Assembly (NCBI RefSeq): GCF_018873765.1
Contig: NC_057919.1
Location: forward strand, 66,520,984 to 66,584,983
Direction: 5' to 3'
From: Telopea speciosissima
Taxonomy: Eukaryota > Streptophyta > Magnoliopsida > Proteales > Proteaceae
DNA: 64,000 nt
Position numbers and translations under genes: made by a program. Shown here piece by piece: positions 19,601-31,913 of this stretch. Under the pieces are notes generated by a model, which was not told the origin of the DNA, searched no databases, and saw nothing but the letters and a program-made list of their open reading frames with translations. Each line of letters opens with the position of its first letter. The stretch's first letter is position 1.

Positions 19601-20316
19601 AGCTTGTTTGCATGAAGTGATAGAAGGTATAAGTTTCTTAGCTGACCAAAGGATTCTGGAATGCTCCCCTGCAGTCCATTTCCTCCCAAAGAGATAATTC
19701 GAATGGAGGAAATATTCCCCAAAGAAGCTGGTATTTTTCCTGTTAAGCCATTATTATGAACAACAATTATCTCCAGCTTTGACAAAGATGAAATTAGTTC
19801 AATTGGAATCTTCCCAACAAGATTGTTATTGGACAACCAAATTTTTCTTAGACGAGTGCAGTTGGCTAAACTGGTAGGAAGTTCTCCTTGGAAAGTGTGG
19901 TTTCCCAAAAAAAAGTATCGTAGTCGAATCAGATTTCCAATCTCTTTGGGGATTTTGCCATGGAAGCTATTGTCAGTCATGTTGAGGAAATGTAAAAAAG
20001 TGAGATTCCCTATGAAAGGAGATATGTTACCTCCCAAGCCCTTCCCTTGTAAATCCAAGCTGATAACCCGTTGTTGATGACGATGACCACATGTGATCCC
20101 TACCCAGTTGCAGAAATGGATAGAATCGTTCCAAGAACTTAGCGCTCTGTACGGATCATGAGTTTGTTTCTTGAATTCCAGCAATGCAAGTCGATCATTT
20201 GTCTCATTCCTCCCGACAATCATTCTTCTACTGGCGGTGACTGATTCTAGCAGCCTTAATGAGCTCCCAAAGAGGAGAATGAAAACTAGAAGCTGATGAA
20301 GTGCCATCAGAATCAA
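16664..20316 (-). pseudogene. LRR-XII receptor-like kinase (FLS2/EFR/Xa21 class) with one premature stop
   Basis: A plasma-membrane immune-type receptor kinase. Exon 1 is 17613-20316 and exon 2 is 16664-17052, joined by a GT-AG intron at the position usual for this subfamily. Domains in order: signal peptide (residues 1-25), LRRNT (ALLEFKKQ ... WNDSIHFCNWVGITC), about twenty LRRs, a transmembrane helix ([20 protein letters not shown]), and a kinase with [32 protein letters not shown] and AAPE. The Arg before the catalytic Asp is Cys, so it is a non-RD kinase, typical of pattern receptors. An in-frame TGA at 19510-19512, after residue 268, interrupts the LRR region; the frame continues cleanly for the rest. 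It is a recent nonsense allele, or a sequencing error, rather than an old relic. Confidence 0.92.
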
Positions 20317-20464
20317 ATTTTAGGACGCAGATGCAGAAATCATGCAATTTTGAGTGAGTTGGGGGGGGGGGTATGCAGAGTAGCTAATCTGTTAATCCTA
20401 TTTAAAAGGAGGATAGTGCTAAGCAACAAGTGTAATATTCCACCAAAAGCTAGCTAGATCATAG
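20317..20464 (-). promoter_or_regulatory. Immediate 5' flank of the receptor kinase
   Basis: Contains a run of ten or so G residues near 20360-20370 and A+T-rich sequence, with a TTTAAA-type stretch near 20400. It is bounded upstream by the 2.2-kb tandem duplication, so the long-range promoter is repeat-derived. No specific element is assigned. Confidence 0.35.
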
Positions 20465-20718
20465 AAGTCAAGTCAGGTCTTTCCTCTTATTACTTATGAC
20501 CATTTATTAGTTACGCGGACTCCAGCACATGGGGTATCTGACCTGATTGGAAAGCGTAGGAGACTTAAAAACACTCTTTCATCGGTCAACAAAAGAGAAT
20601 TGAGATGATGACTATGGACTTGTGAGTGATGCAAGGGTCTCTCATTGAATTGGACATGTTGAACGGGTGGATGTACTGGACTTCTACATTAACACTAGAC
20701 CTGACTTTATCACGAGCC

Positions 20719-21797
20719 CGGGTCCTTTCCAGTGTCATTGACGCCTCTCCCCAATAACGTTTTCCTAAAGTCACGTGTCATAGTCATTCATTGAGATTTA
20801 ACTCCGTTTTATCATTTTTATTTTATTTTTTTTTTCTTTTTCCTCTCTCCTTCGGTTTAGGGAATCCATAAAACGTGATTGAACAGGAAATATGTAATTC
20901 CAAAATCTAAAACGTGATTGAACAGGAAATAGGTAATTCCAAAATCTAATGTCAAATCTTTCTCTTTCTCTTAAGTCCATAATCTTATCTCAAATCTAAA
21001 TTTCTCTCTCTCTCTCTCTCCCCTTATGCCAAACAATCCTATAACTCACATTGGTTCTGATGAACAACTACTGATTTGGTCTTGCATAAGGATGATGAGG
21101 AAATTATATTGTCGGAGTGGTTATTAATGCTAGATTGGGTATTGGTCACTTGAATCAGATTGGGTATCGATCACCTGTAAAATCAATACGATATCGATAT
21201 GGCATCGACACTGATCGGTTGTATCAGATAAATTTACCCACTGATTTTCTTTAACCAATACAGTATCGACACAATATCAAGATCATAGTTTGAAGAATCA
21301 GTATCGGATCAGCCGCTTGGCATCAGTATCAGTTGAGATCAATACCGATTCCTTGCCGATCCAATCTCGGTGGACCAGTACAAACAAGGGTAAAATTTTA
21401 AATTAAATTAAAAAATATAATTTTTTTTAAGGAAACAGGGGTGAACCTAACAGATCTGGATCGGTAGAGACCGTTATCGATCACTAGAACCCATGGTTTT
21501 ACTGCATGGTATTGGATCAGGTATCAGTTACTTGCAAAACCAATATGATATCGCTACGATATCGACAAGGATCGATCGTATTTGACAAAATTACCCTTGA
21601 TTTCCCTTTAACAAAAAGATATTTGACTGTTTTACCCCTTGTCCGTAATGTATCACCGATACAATATTGACACAACAAGATTGGCCACAATCAAAACCGT
21701 TACATATTGCCCCAATACGAGTGATATGATACAGATACCTCAGGAAGCGATAATACCTCAGCCCATGAACTGAGTTGCAGGATTGTTTCACATAAGG

Positions 21798-21836
<39 letters not shown>

Positions 21837-22051
21837 AGATTAGATTCTAGATTTAATTACTTATTTCCTTTTCAAACAGGTTTTATGGATTCCTATAAAA
21901 GAGGGAGAGAAGAAAAAGAAAACTAGAAAATAAAACAAAAGAATGAGAAAAACGGAATTAAATCAGCGTAAATGGATATGAAACGTGGCCTTAGGAGAGT
22001 GTTATTGGAGAGAAGTCCTCTTCAAAGACGCTGGAGAGGATCCAAACTCCC
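20719..22051. mobile_element. Mutator-like element with about 300-bp inverted ends (unit A copy)
   Basis: The left arm (from GGTCCTTTCCAGTGTC near 20721 to about 21040) is inverted at the right (about 21740 to 22045), sharing CTCTCCCCAATAAC/GTTATTGGAGAG, TCCATAAAAC/GTTTTATGGA and the CT/GA run. Flanking ttatcacgagcc (20707-20718) and ttatcacaagcc (22052-22063) differ at one base, fitting a 9-12 bp Mutator-type duplication. The centre has no transposase and consists of TATCGG/CGATACG-rich sequence resembling the 5885-6120 MITE. It is a non-autonomous element. Confidence 0.6.
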
Positions 22052-22268
22052 TTATCACAAGCCATTTTGATGATGGCTTTGATGGCTTTGTCCATGTCAA
22101 CTAGTCAACCACATCTGTAAAATGAGAAACCTGCCGTTTTTTGTCATGTTTTCCCTCTTCCAGTAAATTTGGATATGTTTATATGGATTTGATAGTATGC
22201 ATTTCCACTTTGGTGGTTGATGGCATGTTGATGGAAATTGCCTCTCTTTTCTATTTAGTTAAAGGGCT

Positions 22269-22394
22269 GATGTTTTATGTGCTGCAACGCAGCCAACGCC
22301 CAAAAACATGGGATTGCCATTTAAGGAGGCAGGGTGGTCATTTCACCCACCCCTATGTGTCTGGCGCAGCCTACACCGCAGGCATTGAGAACAT
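22269..22394. mobile_element. Small MITE in unit A
   Basis: The left end GATGTTTTATGTGCTGC pairs with the right end read in reverse (ATGTTCTCAATGCCTGC); the pairing runs about 35 bp. The centre contains GGTGGTCATTTCACCCACCC. The copy in unit B is better preserved. Confidence 0.6.
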
Positions 22395-22870
22395 TTGGCC
22401 TTAATTAAATCTTTAGACCCTATCAATAAGGTGCATGAGTGCAACACATGCAATTTGTAGGTGAAGCCATTATTGTCAACAAAGACTCATTTTGCTTGTC
22501 TCCCTAGCTCCATCCTCATTTAATTTTCAAAGGATGTTGAATGGTTTTTCCTCTACTCTTCATCTCTTTAGTTAAATCTTTAGATCATAGCAATTGATTA
22601 TTTTAACCTCAACTCCAAGACAACAGTTTCCTTACCCTAACCCAAACGAGAAAGGAACACCCATAAAATAAAATCAAGTCAAGTCAAGTCTTTCCTCTTA
22701 TTACTTCAGACCATTTAGTGGTTACGCGGACTCCATCACATGGGCTATGTGACCTCATTGGAAAGCGTAGGAGACTTAAAAACACTGTGTCTCTCAATGA
22801 ATTGGACGTGAAGAACGAGTGGATGTACTGGACTTCTACATTAACACTAGACCTGACCTTATCACGAGGC

Positions 22871-24080
22871 CGGATAGTTTCCTCATTCTTTTTTCTGTTT
22901 TTCTATTTTTTTATTTTTCTTTTTCCCCTCCCCCTCTTTTTAAGAAATTCATAAAATGTTATTGAACAGGAAATAGGTAATTAAATCTAAAATCTAATAT
23001 CAAATCTCTCTCTCTTAAGTCCTGAAGCTTATCTCAAATCTAAATTTTTTTCTCTCTCTCCTTATGCAAAACAATCCTGCAACTCACATTGGTTTTGTTG
23101 AACAATTGCCAATTTGGTTCTGGCATAAGGATGGTGAGGAAATTATATTGTCGGAGTGGTTATTACTACCGAATCGGGTATTGGTCACTTGAATCGGATT
23201 GGATATCGATCACCTGTAAAATCGATACGATATCGATATGGCATCGACATTGATCGGTTGTATCAGATAAGTTTACCCCCTGATTTTCTTTAACCAATAC
23301 AGTATCGACACAATATCAAGATCATATTTTGAAGAATCAGTTTCGGATCAGCCGATTCGCATCAGTATCGGTTGAGACCAATACCAATTCCTTGCCAATC
23401 CAATCTCGGTGGACCATTACAAACAAAGGTAAAATTTTAAATTAAATAAAAAAATCTAATTTTTTTTAAGGAAACAGGGGTGAACCTAACCGATCTGGAT
23501 CGGTAGAAACCGTTATCGATTACTAGAACCCATGGTTTTACTGCATGGTATTGGATCAGGTATTGGTTACTTGCAAAACCAGTATGATACCGCTACAATA
23601 TCGACAAGGATCGGCCGTATCTGACAAAATTACCTCTGATTTCCATTTTAAAAAAATATTTGACTGTTTTACCTCTCGTCCGTAATGTATCACCGATACA
23701 ATATTGACACAATATCAAGATCGGCCACAACCAAACCGTTACATATTGCCCCGATACGAGCGATATGATACTGATACCTCACGATGCGATAATACCTCAG
23801 CCCATGAACTGAGTTGCAGGATTGTTTCGCATAATGTATTAGAGAGAGAGAGAGAGAGAGATTGGAGATTAAATTTTAAATTTAATTACTTATTTTCTTT
23901 TTAATCACGTTTTATGGATTCCTATAAAAGAGGGAGAGAGGAAAAAGAAAAATAAAACATAAAACAAAAGAATGAGAAAAACGGAGTTATATCAGCGTGA
24001 ATGGATATAAAACGTGACCTTAGGAGAGCGTTATCGGAGAGGAATCCTCTTCAATGACGCTGGAGAGGATCTGGACTTCC
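22871..24080. mobile_element. Second copy of the long-TIR Mutator-like element (unit B)
   Basis: Same centre and right arm as the element at 20719-22051, with the right end again flanked by TTATCACAAGCC. The left arm lacks about 110 bp that unit A retains (including the AGTCACGTGTCATAG stretch), so the inverted repeat is shorter. It is a passenger of the segmental duplication, not an independent insertion. Confidence 0.6.
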
Positions 24081-24292
24081 TTATCACAAGCCATTTTGAT
24101 GATGACTTTGTCCATGTCAACTAGTCAACCACGTCTGTAAAATGAGAAACCTGTCGTTTGTTGTCATGTTTTCGCTCTTCTGGTAAATTTGGATCTGTTT
24201 ATATGGATTTGATAGTATGCATTTCCACTTTGGTGGTTGATGGCATGTTGATGGAAATTGCCTCTTTTTTCTATTTAGTTAAAGGGTTGACT

Positions 24293-24420
24293 GATGTTCT
24301 ATGTGCCGCAGCTCAGCCTGTGCCCAAAAACATGGGATTGCCATTCAAAGGGGGCAAGGTGGTCATTTCACCCACCCCTTATGTGTTTGGCGCAGCCTGC
24401 GCTGCCGGCATTGAGAACAT
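24293..24420. mobile_element. Small MITE in unit B
   Basis: Left GATGTTCTATGTGCCGCAG and right in reverse AATGTTCTCAATGCCGGCAG pair over about 38 bp with few mismatches. Flanks ttgactg and ttgacct suggest a short target duplication. It is the counterpart of 22269-22394. Confidence 0.65.
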
Positions 24421-24868
24421 TTGACCTTAGTTTAAATCTTTAGACCCTATCAATAAGGTGCGCGAGTGCAACACATGCAATTGGTAGTTGAAGCCATTAT
24501 TGTCTACAAAGACTCATTTTGCTTGTCTCCCTCCATCTTCCTTTAATTTTCAAAGGATGTTGAATGGTTTTTCCTCTTCTCTTCATCCCATTTTTTTTTT
24601 TTTTTTTGATAAAAATCTCTTTAGTTGAAATCTTTAGATCATAACAATTGATTTTTTTAACCTCGACGCCAAGATCGAGAGTTTCCTTACCCTAACCCAA
24701 AACAGAAAGGAACACCCATAAAATAAATCTCATCCCACAAAATCAAATCTATAAGAGAAGAAAGAATACAATTAATTCATGCATGCATCTTCGAAATGAA
24801 GCATGATGTACATGCCAGGCGTAAGAGTGAAAAATGAAAAATAGGGGAGAGTATTTCAGAATTTTTAT

Positions 24869-25029
24869 TGTCTACGATTCCCTGCCTAGTATGATTCCTA
24901 CAGTCCTCTAACAAGAGGGGAGTGGACCCCACCCGGGTAGAATGTTCGGTCAGGGGGTGGAATGGTCATTTCACCCCCCTTGTTAGAGAATTGTACGAAC
25001 CGTACCGGACAGGGAATTGTAGGCTATAA
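24869..25029. mobile_element. MITE with about 40-bp imperfect TIRs
   Basis: The left end TCTACGATTCCCTG ... CTCTAACAAG pairs with the right end in reverse (CCTACAATTCCCTG ... CTCTAACAAG). The centre has CCCACCCGGGTAGAATGTT and GGTCATTTCACCCCC. The element at 44327-44492 has the same central modules (ACTCCACCCGGGCAAAGTGTT; GGTCATTTCAGCCCC; TTGTTAGAG), so they belong to one family. Confidence 0.65.
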
Positions 25030-27819
25030 AGGTCCAAGTATTTCATACACTGCCCGAGTGCAGTTTCAGACGAATGAGCGAACCCCCTTTGGAATCTAAC
25101 AATAGGGGGGAGGGGCATTTATGACATATCACCCCCTCACATGAACAGTGATATACGAGGGGGTGTGCCATTTCAGTTTTGAGCTGGCGTTGTGCACAAC
25201 TTTTTCCCATAAAGAAAAAGAAAAACCATTAGAGGAAGTTAAGGGAACCATAAGAACGTCCAATGGGCCAGATCCAATTATGACTTTCCCTTGGACAGAT
25301 CTTGCAGCTCTCCCACTTGCATAGATGCATTGTCCTCAAGTGGTTGGACTCTATACCTCTCATCCAATTTAAGTGCATATCCCATTGCAGATGATGCATA
25401 ACTGGCCTTGGAAATATTTGCTCGGTAGATTTGGTTTTGGGCCACCTTTAATGACTAATCTGATTTGCAGGGATAATTCCATAAGAGAAGCAAATCTCTC
25501 TGCTCCTGATTATCAAGAGTGATTAGCAGGCTTTCTGGACAAACTCAAGGAGTAGATACCTGCACAAAAGAAAAAAAAATTGTAAAAAATACAACTCAAT
25601 TAAGCCTTTTCCCAATGAGAGTTACATATATCTTCTTACACCATTCAACTCTGTTTAACAAGGTTAAGAACCTTGCTCTCCTATAACCCCAAAAAAAAAA
25701 AAAAAATGGTTAAATTTGTCAAACCAGTCATTGGTCAAGAAAGCACTGCATAGTTTCTGCCTTCCTTTTGTGCGAAGGTTTTTTTCATATGTTCCATTTT
25801 TTTTCCTGAGAAAAGTGAAGAGCAATGCTAGTCAAGTGATGCAATAGCACTTCAGTAGACCATCTAATTCAATTAATAGCTATTCCTGAAGATTTGAGCC
25901 ATTCTTAGAATCATAATTTTCTTCAAATGATAAAACAATAGTAGACTATCTTCACATCTGTTGTTGATAAATTGGGAGGACTTTATTTTTAGAGTTTGTT
26001 TATTTGTTTATTCTTGTCATGTACATGATTGGAATCTATATATAATGTTATGGCTTGATTGAATCTATAAGGTTCATAATTCACCACTTATTCCCCCCCC
26101 ATTACTTCTTGTTTTAAGAGGAGAGAGATATGAAAGGAAATCAAAAATTGATTCGCGGAAGCGTAATAGGAAAAAGTCTATCGATGGGAGATGTCATTCA
26201 ATAACAAGAACAACAGAGGGTTTCGATTGTTACCTAGAGTTTCACAAGTGCAAAACCTCTAACCGAATATAGCCCTTTCACAGTCGTTCCACGCACCACG
26301 CACCATGCACAGCTTTGCGTTCCCACTCGATCAAGCAAACTTCCACTCACTAGGGTTCTAAAAAACCCTAGACTATCTCCAAGATCAAACACAGAGAAAG
26401 AGAGAGAGAGAGGACGAATTCTAGGGGAGGGGAGTGCTCCACGGTTTTTCCAAGAAGGTGAGATCTCTCATTTTAGGGTTGGGCAATATTATGTATATAT
26501 ATAACACAACCCTCACACTCCCAAATTGGTAGCATATATGGGCTAGGAATATTGAGTTTTCTATTAGGACTCAATCTCCAAGCTCTCAAATCTTTCCAAG
26601 CAAGAAAGATTTCTATTGCTAGAAGAATCCAATATTGAGTCAAATATCCAATATTAACTCATTATCTTTCCTTTTCTAACAAGATAAGGCTGAGAGTGTC
26701 AAGTGTGAAATGAAATGAAAATTTTAATCTTTTGCTGTTGTGAAAAAGAAAAGGATTTCATCCCATTAATTTCCGCTGGTCAATATCATCAAATTGATAT
26801 TCTTCTTGTTTGTAGTCTACATGTCACTTTTGTTATTTGTTGTATTTGTTTAACTTGATTGAACCAAGACAATAAGACCCCTTATGAACTATTCCTATGC
26901 ACTTTCTTTTCAACACTGATCTCACTGAAAATGGTTCAACATTGCATATTTAGGTACTTCGGCAGGGCTGATTTGTGAGCTTTGACAGCTTCTCTCCCTC
27001 TACATTCAATTCTGTCTTCCAGATCAAAATCTCTATTCTGAGGTCAGTTTTATTCTTCTTTTACTCTCGTTGTCATACCCTGTTTCGTGCTTTCTTTTCC
27101 TACTTTTCTATCTCTGAATCTGATATATCTTAGTACATATTACTTCCATCTTTTAGTTCTGAACTTTTTCTTGTCGAAATCGATTAATTTTGGTAATGAT
27201 GATGTATTTTGAACTTTGATGCTAGGCTAGGTAGTTTTTTCCGATAATGCTTGGTGATTTATGTATGCCCTCCTTTTGTTTTACAAAACCAGGGTGTAAC
27301 TAAAGGAGAACTCAGTTGTTAACGCAAACACCAAGAAACACAAAGAAACAAACAAATTTAAGCAAGGATGATACAAAGATTTAACGTGGTTCACTCACCA
27401 ATTAAGTGTGTTATATCCACGGGTGAAGCTGAAGATGATTCACTATGTGATAGAAGAAAATTACAACGGAGATCTCTCAAGAAAACCCAAAAGTCACAAG
27501 AACTCTCCTCATAAAACCCTAACACGAAAAATGCCTCAAATCTACATTCTCTCTCTTGCTTCCACAACAAGATAATAAAACAAGGTAATACTCCTCCAAG
27601 TCGGTCGATCCATCGGGTCGGGTCATATCAAATTGTGTGGGCTTCGCCACCATACCCTCATACAGGATCAGTGATGGGGCCCAAGCCCTCCGCTATAATC
27701 ATAGACCTCACAAAATTTCTCCTTCAAGTCGCTACCAAAAATGTTAGAACTGGAAAACTCCAAAATGGGTACAAGAATTCAAGACACATAACATCAGCTC
27801 CATTTGCACTCATCATGAT
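25030..27819. other. Intergenic repeats; two possible solo LTR fragments
   Basis: No gene is recognised. Around 26130-26700 there is LTR-like sequence in minus orientation: TTCGCGGAAGCG, then a leader-like region with AGGGTTTCGAT and later TATATATATAACACAACCC. Around 27295-27600 another LTR-like block has TTTAACGTGGTTCACTCACC and TATATCCACGG, wording shared with 45480-45540. Both resemble antisense LTRs of plant copia elements, but no paired LTR, primer site or target duplication is seen. Confidence 0.35.
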
Positions 27820-28825
27820 GATTTAACCAGGCATATCCCAGATGAGGTTCCTTGGTGTATGCTTTTCGTTGATGATATTGTTTTGATAGACGAGATGGTG
27901 GAAGGGATTAACGCGAAACTGGAACTATGAAGATCATGCTTGGAATCAAGAGGTTTTAAGTTAAGCAGAACAAAAACAGAATATATGATGTGTAACTTCA
28001 GTCAAACCAGGAGAGGTGATGAAGTAGTGAAACTTGAGGAGCAGAAAATACCACAAAGTGAATACTTTAGATACCTGGGGTCAACCATTAACAAAGAGGG
28101 TGATAAAGAGGATGATGTTTCCCATAGAATTAAAGTAGGATGGATGAAGTGGAGAGGTGCATCAGAAGTTTTATGTGACAAACGCATACCTATTAAGTTT
28201 AAGGGAAAATTCTACAGGACAGTAATAAGACCATCGATGATATATCAGGCGAAATGTTGGGCCATTAAGAAGAGTAATATAGATAAGATGAGTGTAGCGG
28301 AGATGAGGATGTTGAGGAGGATGTGCAACAAGACCAAGAAAGATAAAGTACATAATTATTGTATTAGAACCGAATTAGGAGTTGCACAAATTTAGGACAA
28401 GCTCCGTGAGAGCTGCTTGAGGTAGTATGGTCATGTCCAACGGAGATCCATGGATGCACCAGTAAGGAGGAGTGACCAAATTCAATTTGAAGGAGCTAAA
28501 AGAGGTAGGGGCACTCCTAAAATGATTATTGAAGAAGTGGTAAGAAAGGATATGCATGTGGTAGGGCTCGATCATAGTATGACTGCGGATAGAGTTATTT
28601 GGAGGACAAGGACCCGTGTAGCCGACCCCTTATAGAGGGATGTTCCTGGGATGCTGCTTTGACTACAACTTGGACTCTTTCCTTTAATAACTTTATTTTA
28701 TTTTTTTACTTCTTTCTACTTTTTAATCCCTTCTACTTATCTTATTCCTATTACTGTCACGGCCTCTTCGGGTCCATGTAGCTGACCCTATTTAGTTGGG
28801 ATAAGGTTATAGTTGTTGTTGTGTT
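27820..28825 (+). pseudogene. RTE-type LINE reverse transcriptase, 5'-truncated relic
   Basis: The polymerase motif is present as MLFVDDIVLID (ancestral FADD changed to FVDD) near 27860. A stop after KLEL is followed by an open piece at 27940-28395 containing RTKTEYMMCNFS, FRYLGS, HRIKVGWMKWR and AEMRMLRRMC, all typical of plant RTE. The C-terminal basic peptide follows at 28450-28635, and the 3' end carries GTAGCTGACCC then TTTAGTTGGGATAAGG and a TTG-rich tail near 28810. The 5' part (endonuclease and most of the polymerase) is missing. Confidence 0.88.
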
Positions 28826-31800
28826 GCTGCTCTTTTATTTTTTTCCTATAGAGCTTCAAATTTGGTTAGTTTCAATACTTGAGGTTGCAATTGCTGGGTG
28901 TTGGTCCAACCCCATGTGGATATTGTTTTGGTGTTGGGTTAAGTTGGATCCAAACTCATGTGAAGTCAAAGTGCCAATGAGTTGGCATCCACTACCTTTT
29001 CTTTGTGGGTTGTATAATTCAAATAGTCACTTTGTGAAGTGTGTAGTGGGGTGTTTACCAAAAAAAAACGAAGTGTGTAGTGGGGTTTTCTTCTAAGAAA
29101 AAGAAGAGAGAAAATACGTGGGTCTTCTCTAAGGAAAGAGAAAATGCAAGGTTTGAGAAGAGAAAAAGAGTTTTAACTTGCTTGTGAAGCCAAGAAAAAG
29201 TCTGTTCTTGCAGCTCTTGGAGAAGAAGTGCACAATTTTTGTGGAGGTTTACTCATTTTTGGATCATCTTGAGGCCGTCTATGCTAAATCTCACGCTCTT
29301 ATTCAGCCAGGTAACCAAAGTTGCAATTTGTTTGTTCGGTTGGGTTCTCCTAGATTTGGGAGAAATTTTTGATGGCTTTTAGAGGTGATTTTGTAGCATT
29401 TTTGTTAAAGTGTGAGATAACCTTATAATCTCTCCAAGTGCTTTTTTTTTCCTTCAATCTTGTGTGGATCTCAAGTTTGGGCATAAACTTCAGAGGTGAA
29501 TCATTATAATCATTTATTTGTTTTTAGTAGTTGCCTCGTGTTTTTTTCCTTCACATTTGAGAGTTTTTCATATTAAATCTTGTGTTTGATTGGTTTGTGG
29601 TTGCTTGTTCGTTTCTTATTGCTTATTTGATTCACATAGGTGGAAAGGTTTTTCCACATCTCTTCCCAACAACAATACCCTTTTGAAGCCTTCTAAGCAT
29701 GTTCTAGCCATTTGCCACATGTTTTTTTTTATTACTGACGTTGGTCTTGATACATATAATATTGTGTTATAAAGTCCCAAAAGACATGGTGGACTGCTTT
29801 TTTGCCACTACATATAATTCATGCTGGTAGGCATATCATATCTGCGACAAATATGTATGCAATTAAGCAAATAACAAAGCCAAACTTTGATTTGCAATCT
29901 ATATATAAAAGCATCATCAGTGGAGATGACCTTTCCTCTCTTAGCCAGTTCCTGCTCTCCACCATGGCCATTGTGAACCTCTAATTCCAATAATGAAAAC
30001 CGACAAGGAGGAGGCTGTGGAGCGTACGAAACAATCTTCCAAAACATACATATCAATATATATGTAACTAAGGGGTTAGATTACTTATCTTGATGTAGAC
30101 AAATCGAGATCAATGACGACAATCTCAAGCACCATATAATGCGTCATAAGCCTGAAAAACATGAAGAAAATAAAAGAAATAGTGGGGCTGAGTCGTGACA
30201 AAAGTCACTCTCCTTTAGACTGTAGACACCCCCTATGGGGCAATCGGGTCCTTGTGAATTAGCCTCCAAGATAAAACAGTGCTCCAATTAAAGCTATTTA
30301 GTAATGATGCACTTCAAATACTAGGCTACTAAGGGCACGGAAAGTTGCACTCAATTGGATATAAACAACGGAGAAACAAAGCTGAGAGAAAAACAATAAA
30401 AACTTTTCTAATTAATTATTAGAGAAATGGACAAGACTCCTTTCTTTATAGAGGAGAAGAAGAGGCACCCCTAAGGGGTGTCTCCAAAGGATATGCCCAT
30501 AAAACATGCTTTTTCCCACGAGATTTGTTTGTTGACCATTCAAACAAATCTTCCAATAGGTACACCCATTGGTCATTTAGGTGTCTATTATGAAGCGGCA
30601 AAACCCTCTAATAAACCTTTTAATAAAGAATAAAAATATTTTGAATCAAATATTTTAAATGAATTTAAAATTCCAACATGGAGAGCCAGAGACACCTCCC
30701 TTGACAAGTATAAACAAGAGGCCACCTTTCTGTAGACTTGTCTCAATGGACTCAACGTCTTATCAAGTCTCTCTTTCTCTTTGATCTTCTCTGTCTGCAA
30801 TCTGCAGTAGTTTTATTGTTAAAAAATGCTCATATATATAAATGTGTCAGGGCCCTGAGGGTGGATCAGGGACTTAGGGGTGTCACTTCCAGGCCTGCAC
30901 TGGCAGTCCGACCGTAAAAAGCCCAAAACAGGCCCGGACTGTTTATTAAACGTGTCGGCCTCAAGCTCAGCCTGACTAATATTCAATCATTCTCGGTGTA
31001 AGGGTGCTATCTGATGGGCGCCTAACCGAGACCGACCAATTACTAGCCCGACATGTTTAAAACATGTTTACAGCTCGGTTACAATCTATTTATAGCTCCT
31101 TTACAACCGGTTTAGAGATAAACATGTCATTAGCCTGTTTAGCTCGATTATTGGAAGCCTAACTGAAGCTCAAAAACCGACTGATAGTTTATAAATCGTA
31201 CCATGCCTGCCATATGCAAGCCCGACTACATATTCGGGTGGTCACAATACAAGGCAAAAATATGATGAGGCCCCAGCTTCGCCCGACTGGTTGACACCCC
31301 TAGTCAGGGTGGGATTTTCAGGCCCAAGGTCAGGGCCAAGTTAGCTGGGCCTGGGCCTAGCTAAGTAAACTTAGGGTTGGGCTGGGATTTTAAAAAGCCC
31401 AACCCTAGTGTTGTCCAATGCATCAACATTCATGGCACATGAGTCAAACAAATCCCTTCATTTTTTTTCTAATGTCTTGTAACTCCAATTTTTTTATTCA
31501 TCCTCTAACTTCATCTTATGGAGAGCACAACTAAGAATTTAATTTTCCTACAAAAAAAAATATTTAATTGCAAGACTTCACACAGCAGTGTAAAATTTAA
31601 ATTTGAACTCGTCAGACCGACTGAAACCACAAAATCGAATACTTATGATTTGGTTTTTGTTTGGGTTTTTAGAAACCGAAACCGATCAGATCGATCAAAA
31701 CCAGGAGCCGTTTGAAAAGAAAAAACTGAACTGGACTAAGATCTATAAGAACCCATTAAAGAGAACGGATAGAAAACTAGAACCAAACCAAACCAAAATT

Positions 31801-31903
31801 GACCTTCACCTTAATAGTTCAGCTTAAGTTTGGCCCAATACATGCTTAAAACCGATTCAATCTAACTAAAACCGAATCGAACAGGTCGTCAACTCTACAA
31901 AGT
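28826..31903. other. Intergenic region with old repeat remnants
   Basis: No convincing gene. About 30060-30840 looks like antisense LTR sequence (dense AAAGC/AAATC leader, a TATAGAGG box-like stretch), but it is unpaired. About 30890-31310 is diverged low-copy sequence with repeated CCCGACTG-type words, and 31590-31880 is rich in AACCGAAACCG words, as in decayed hAT-type repeats. A run of (T)n occurs near 31460. Confidence 0.35.
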
Positions 31904-31913
31904 AAGACTAAAG

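Larger units (their letters stand above)
20465..24725. repeat. 2.2-kb tandem duplication (two units)
   Basis: Unit A spans about 20465-22675 and unit B about 22676-24725. Both start with AAGTCAAGTC then TCTTTCCTCTTATTACTT and TTACGCGGACTCCA, share the TATCG-rich centre, the GA-run near 21801 and 23841, and the tail with CACCCATAAAATAAA. They differ by scattered substitutions and by a deletion of about 110 bp in the left arm of the unit B transposon. The duplication therefore copied a resident transposon together with its flanks. Confidence 0.88.

Noticed and set aside
18350..20077. Several 70-84 codon open frames on the plus strand inside the receptor kinase
   Set aside because: They are antisense to a clearly conserved LRR coding region and show no family resemblance or start context.
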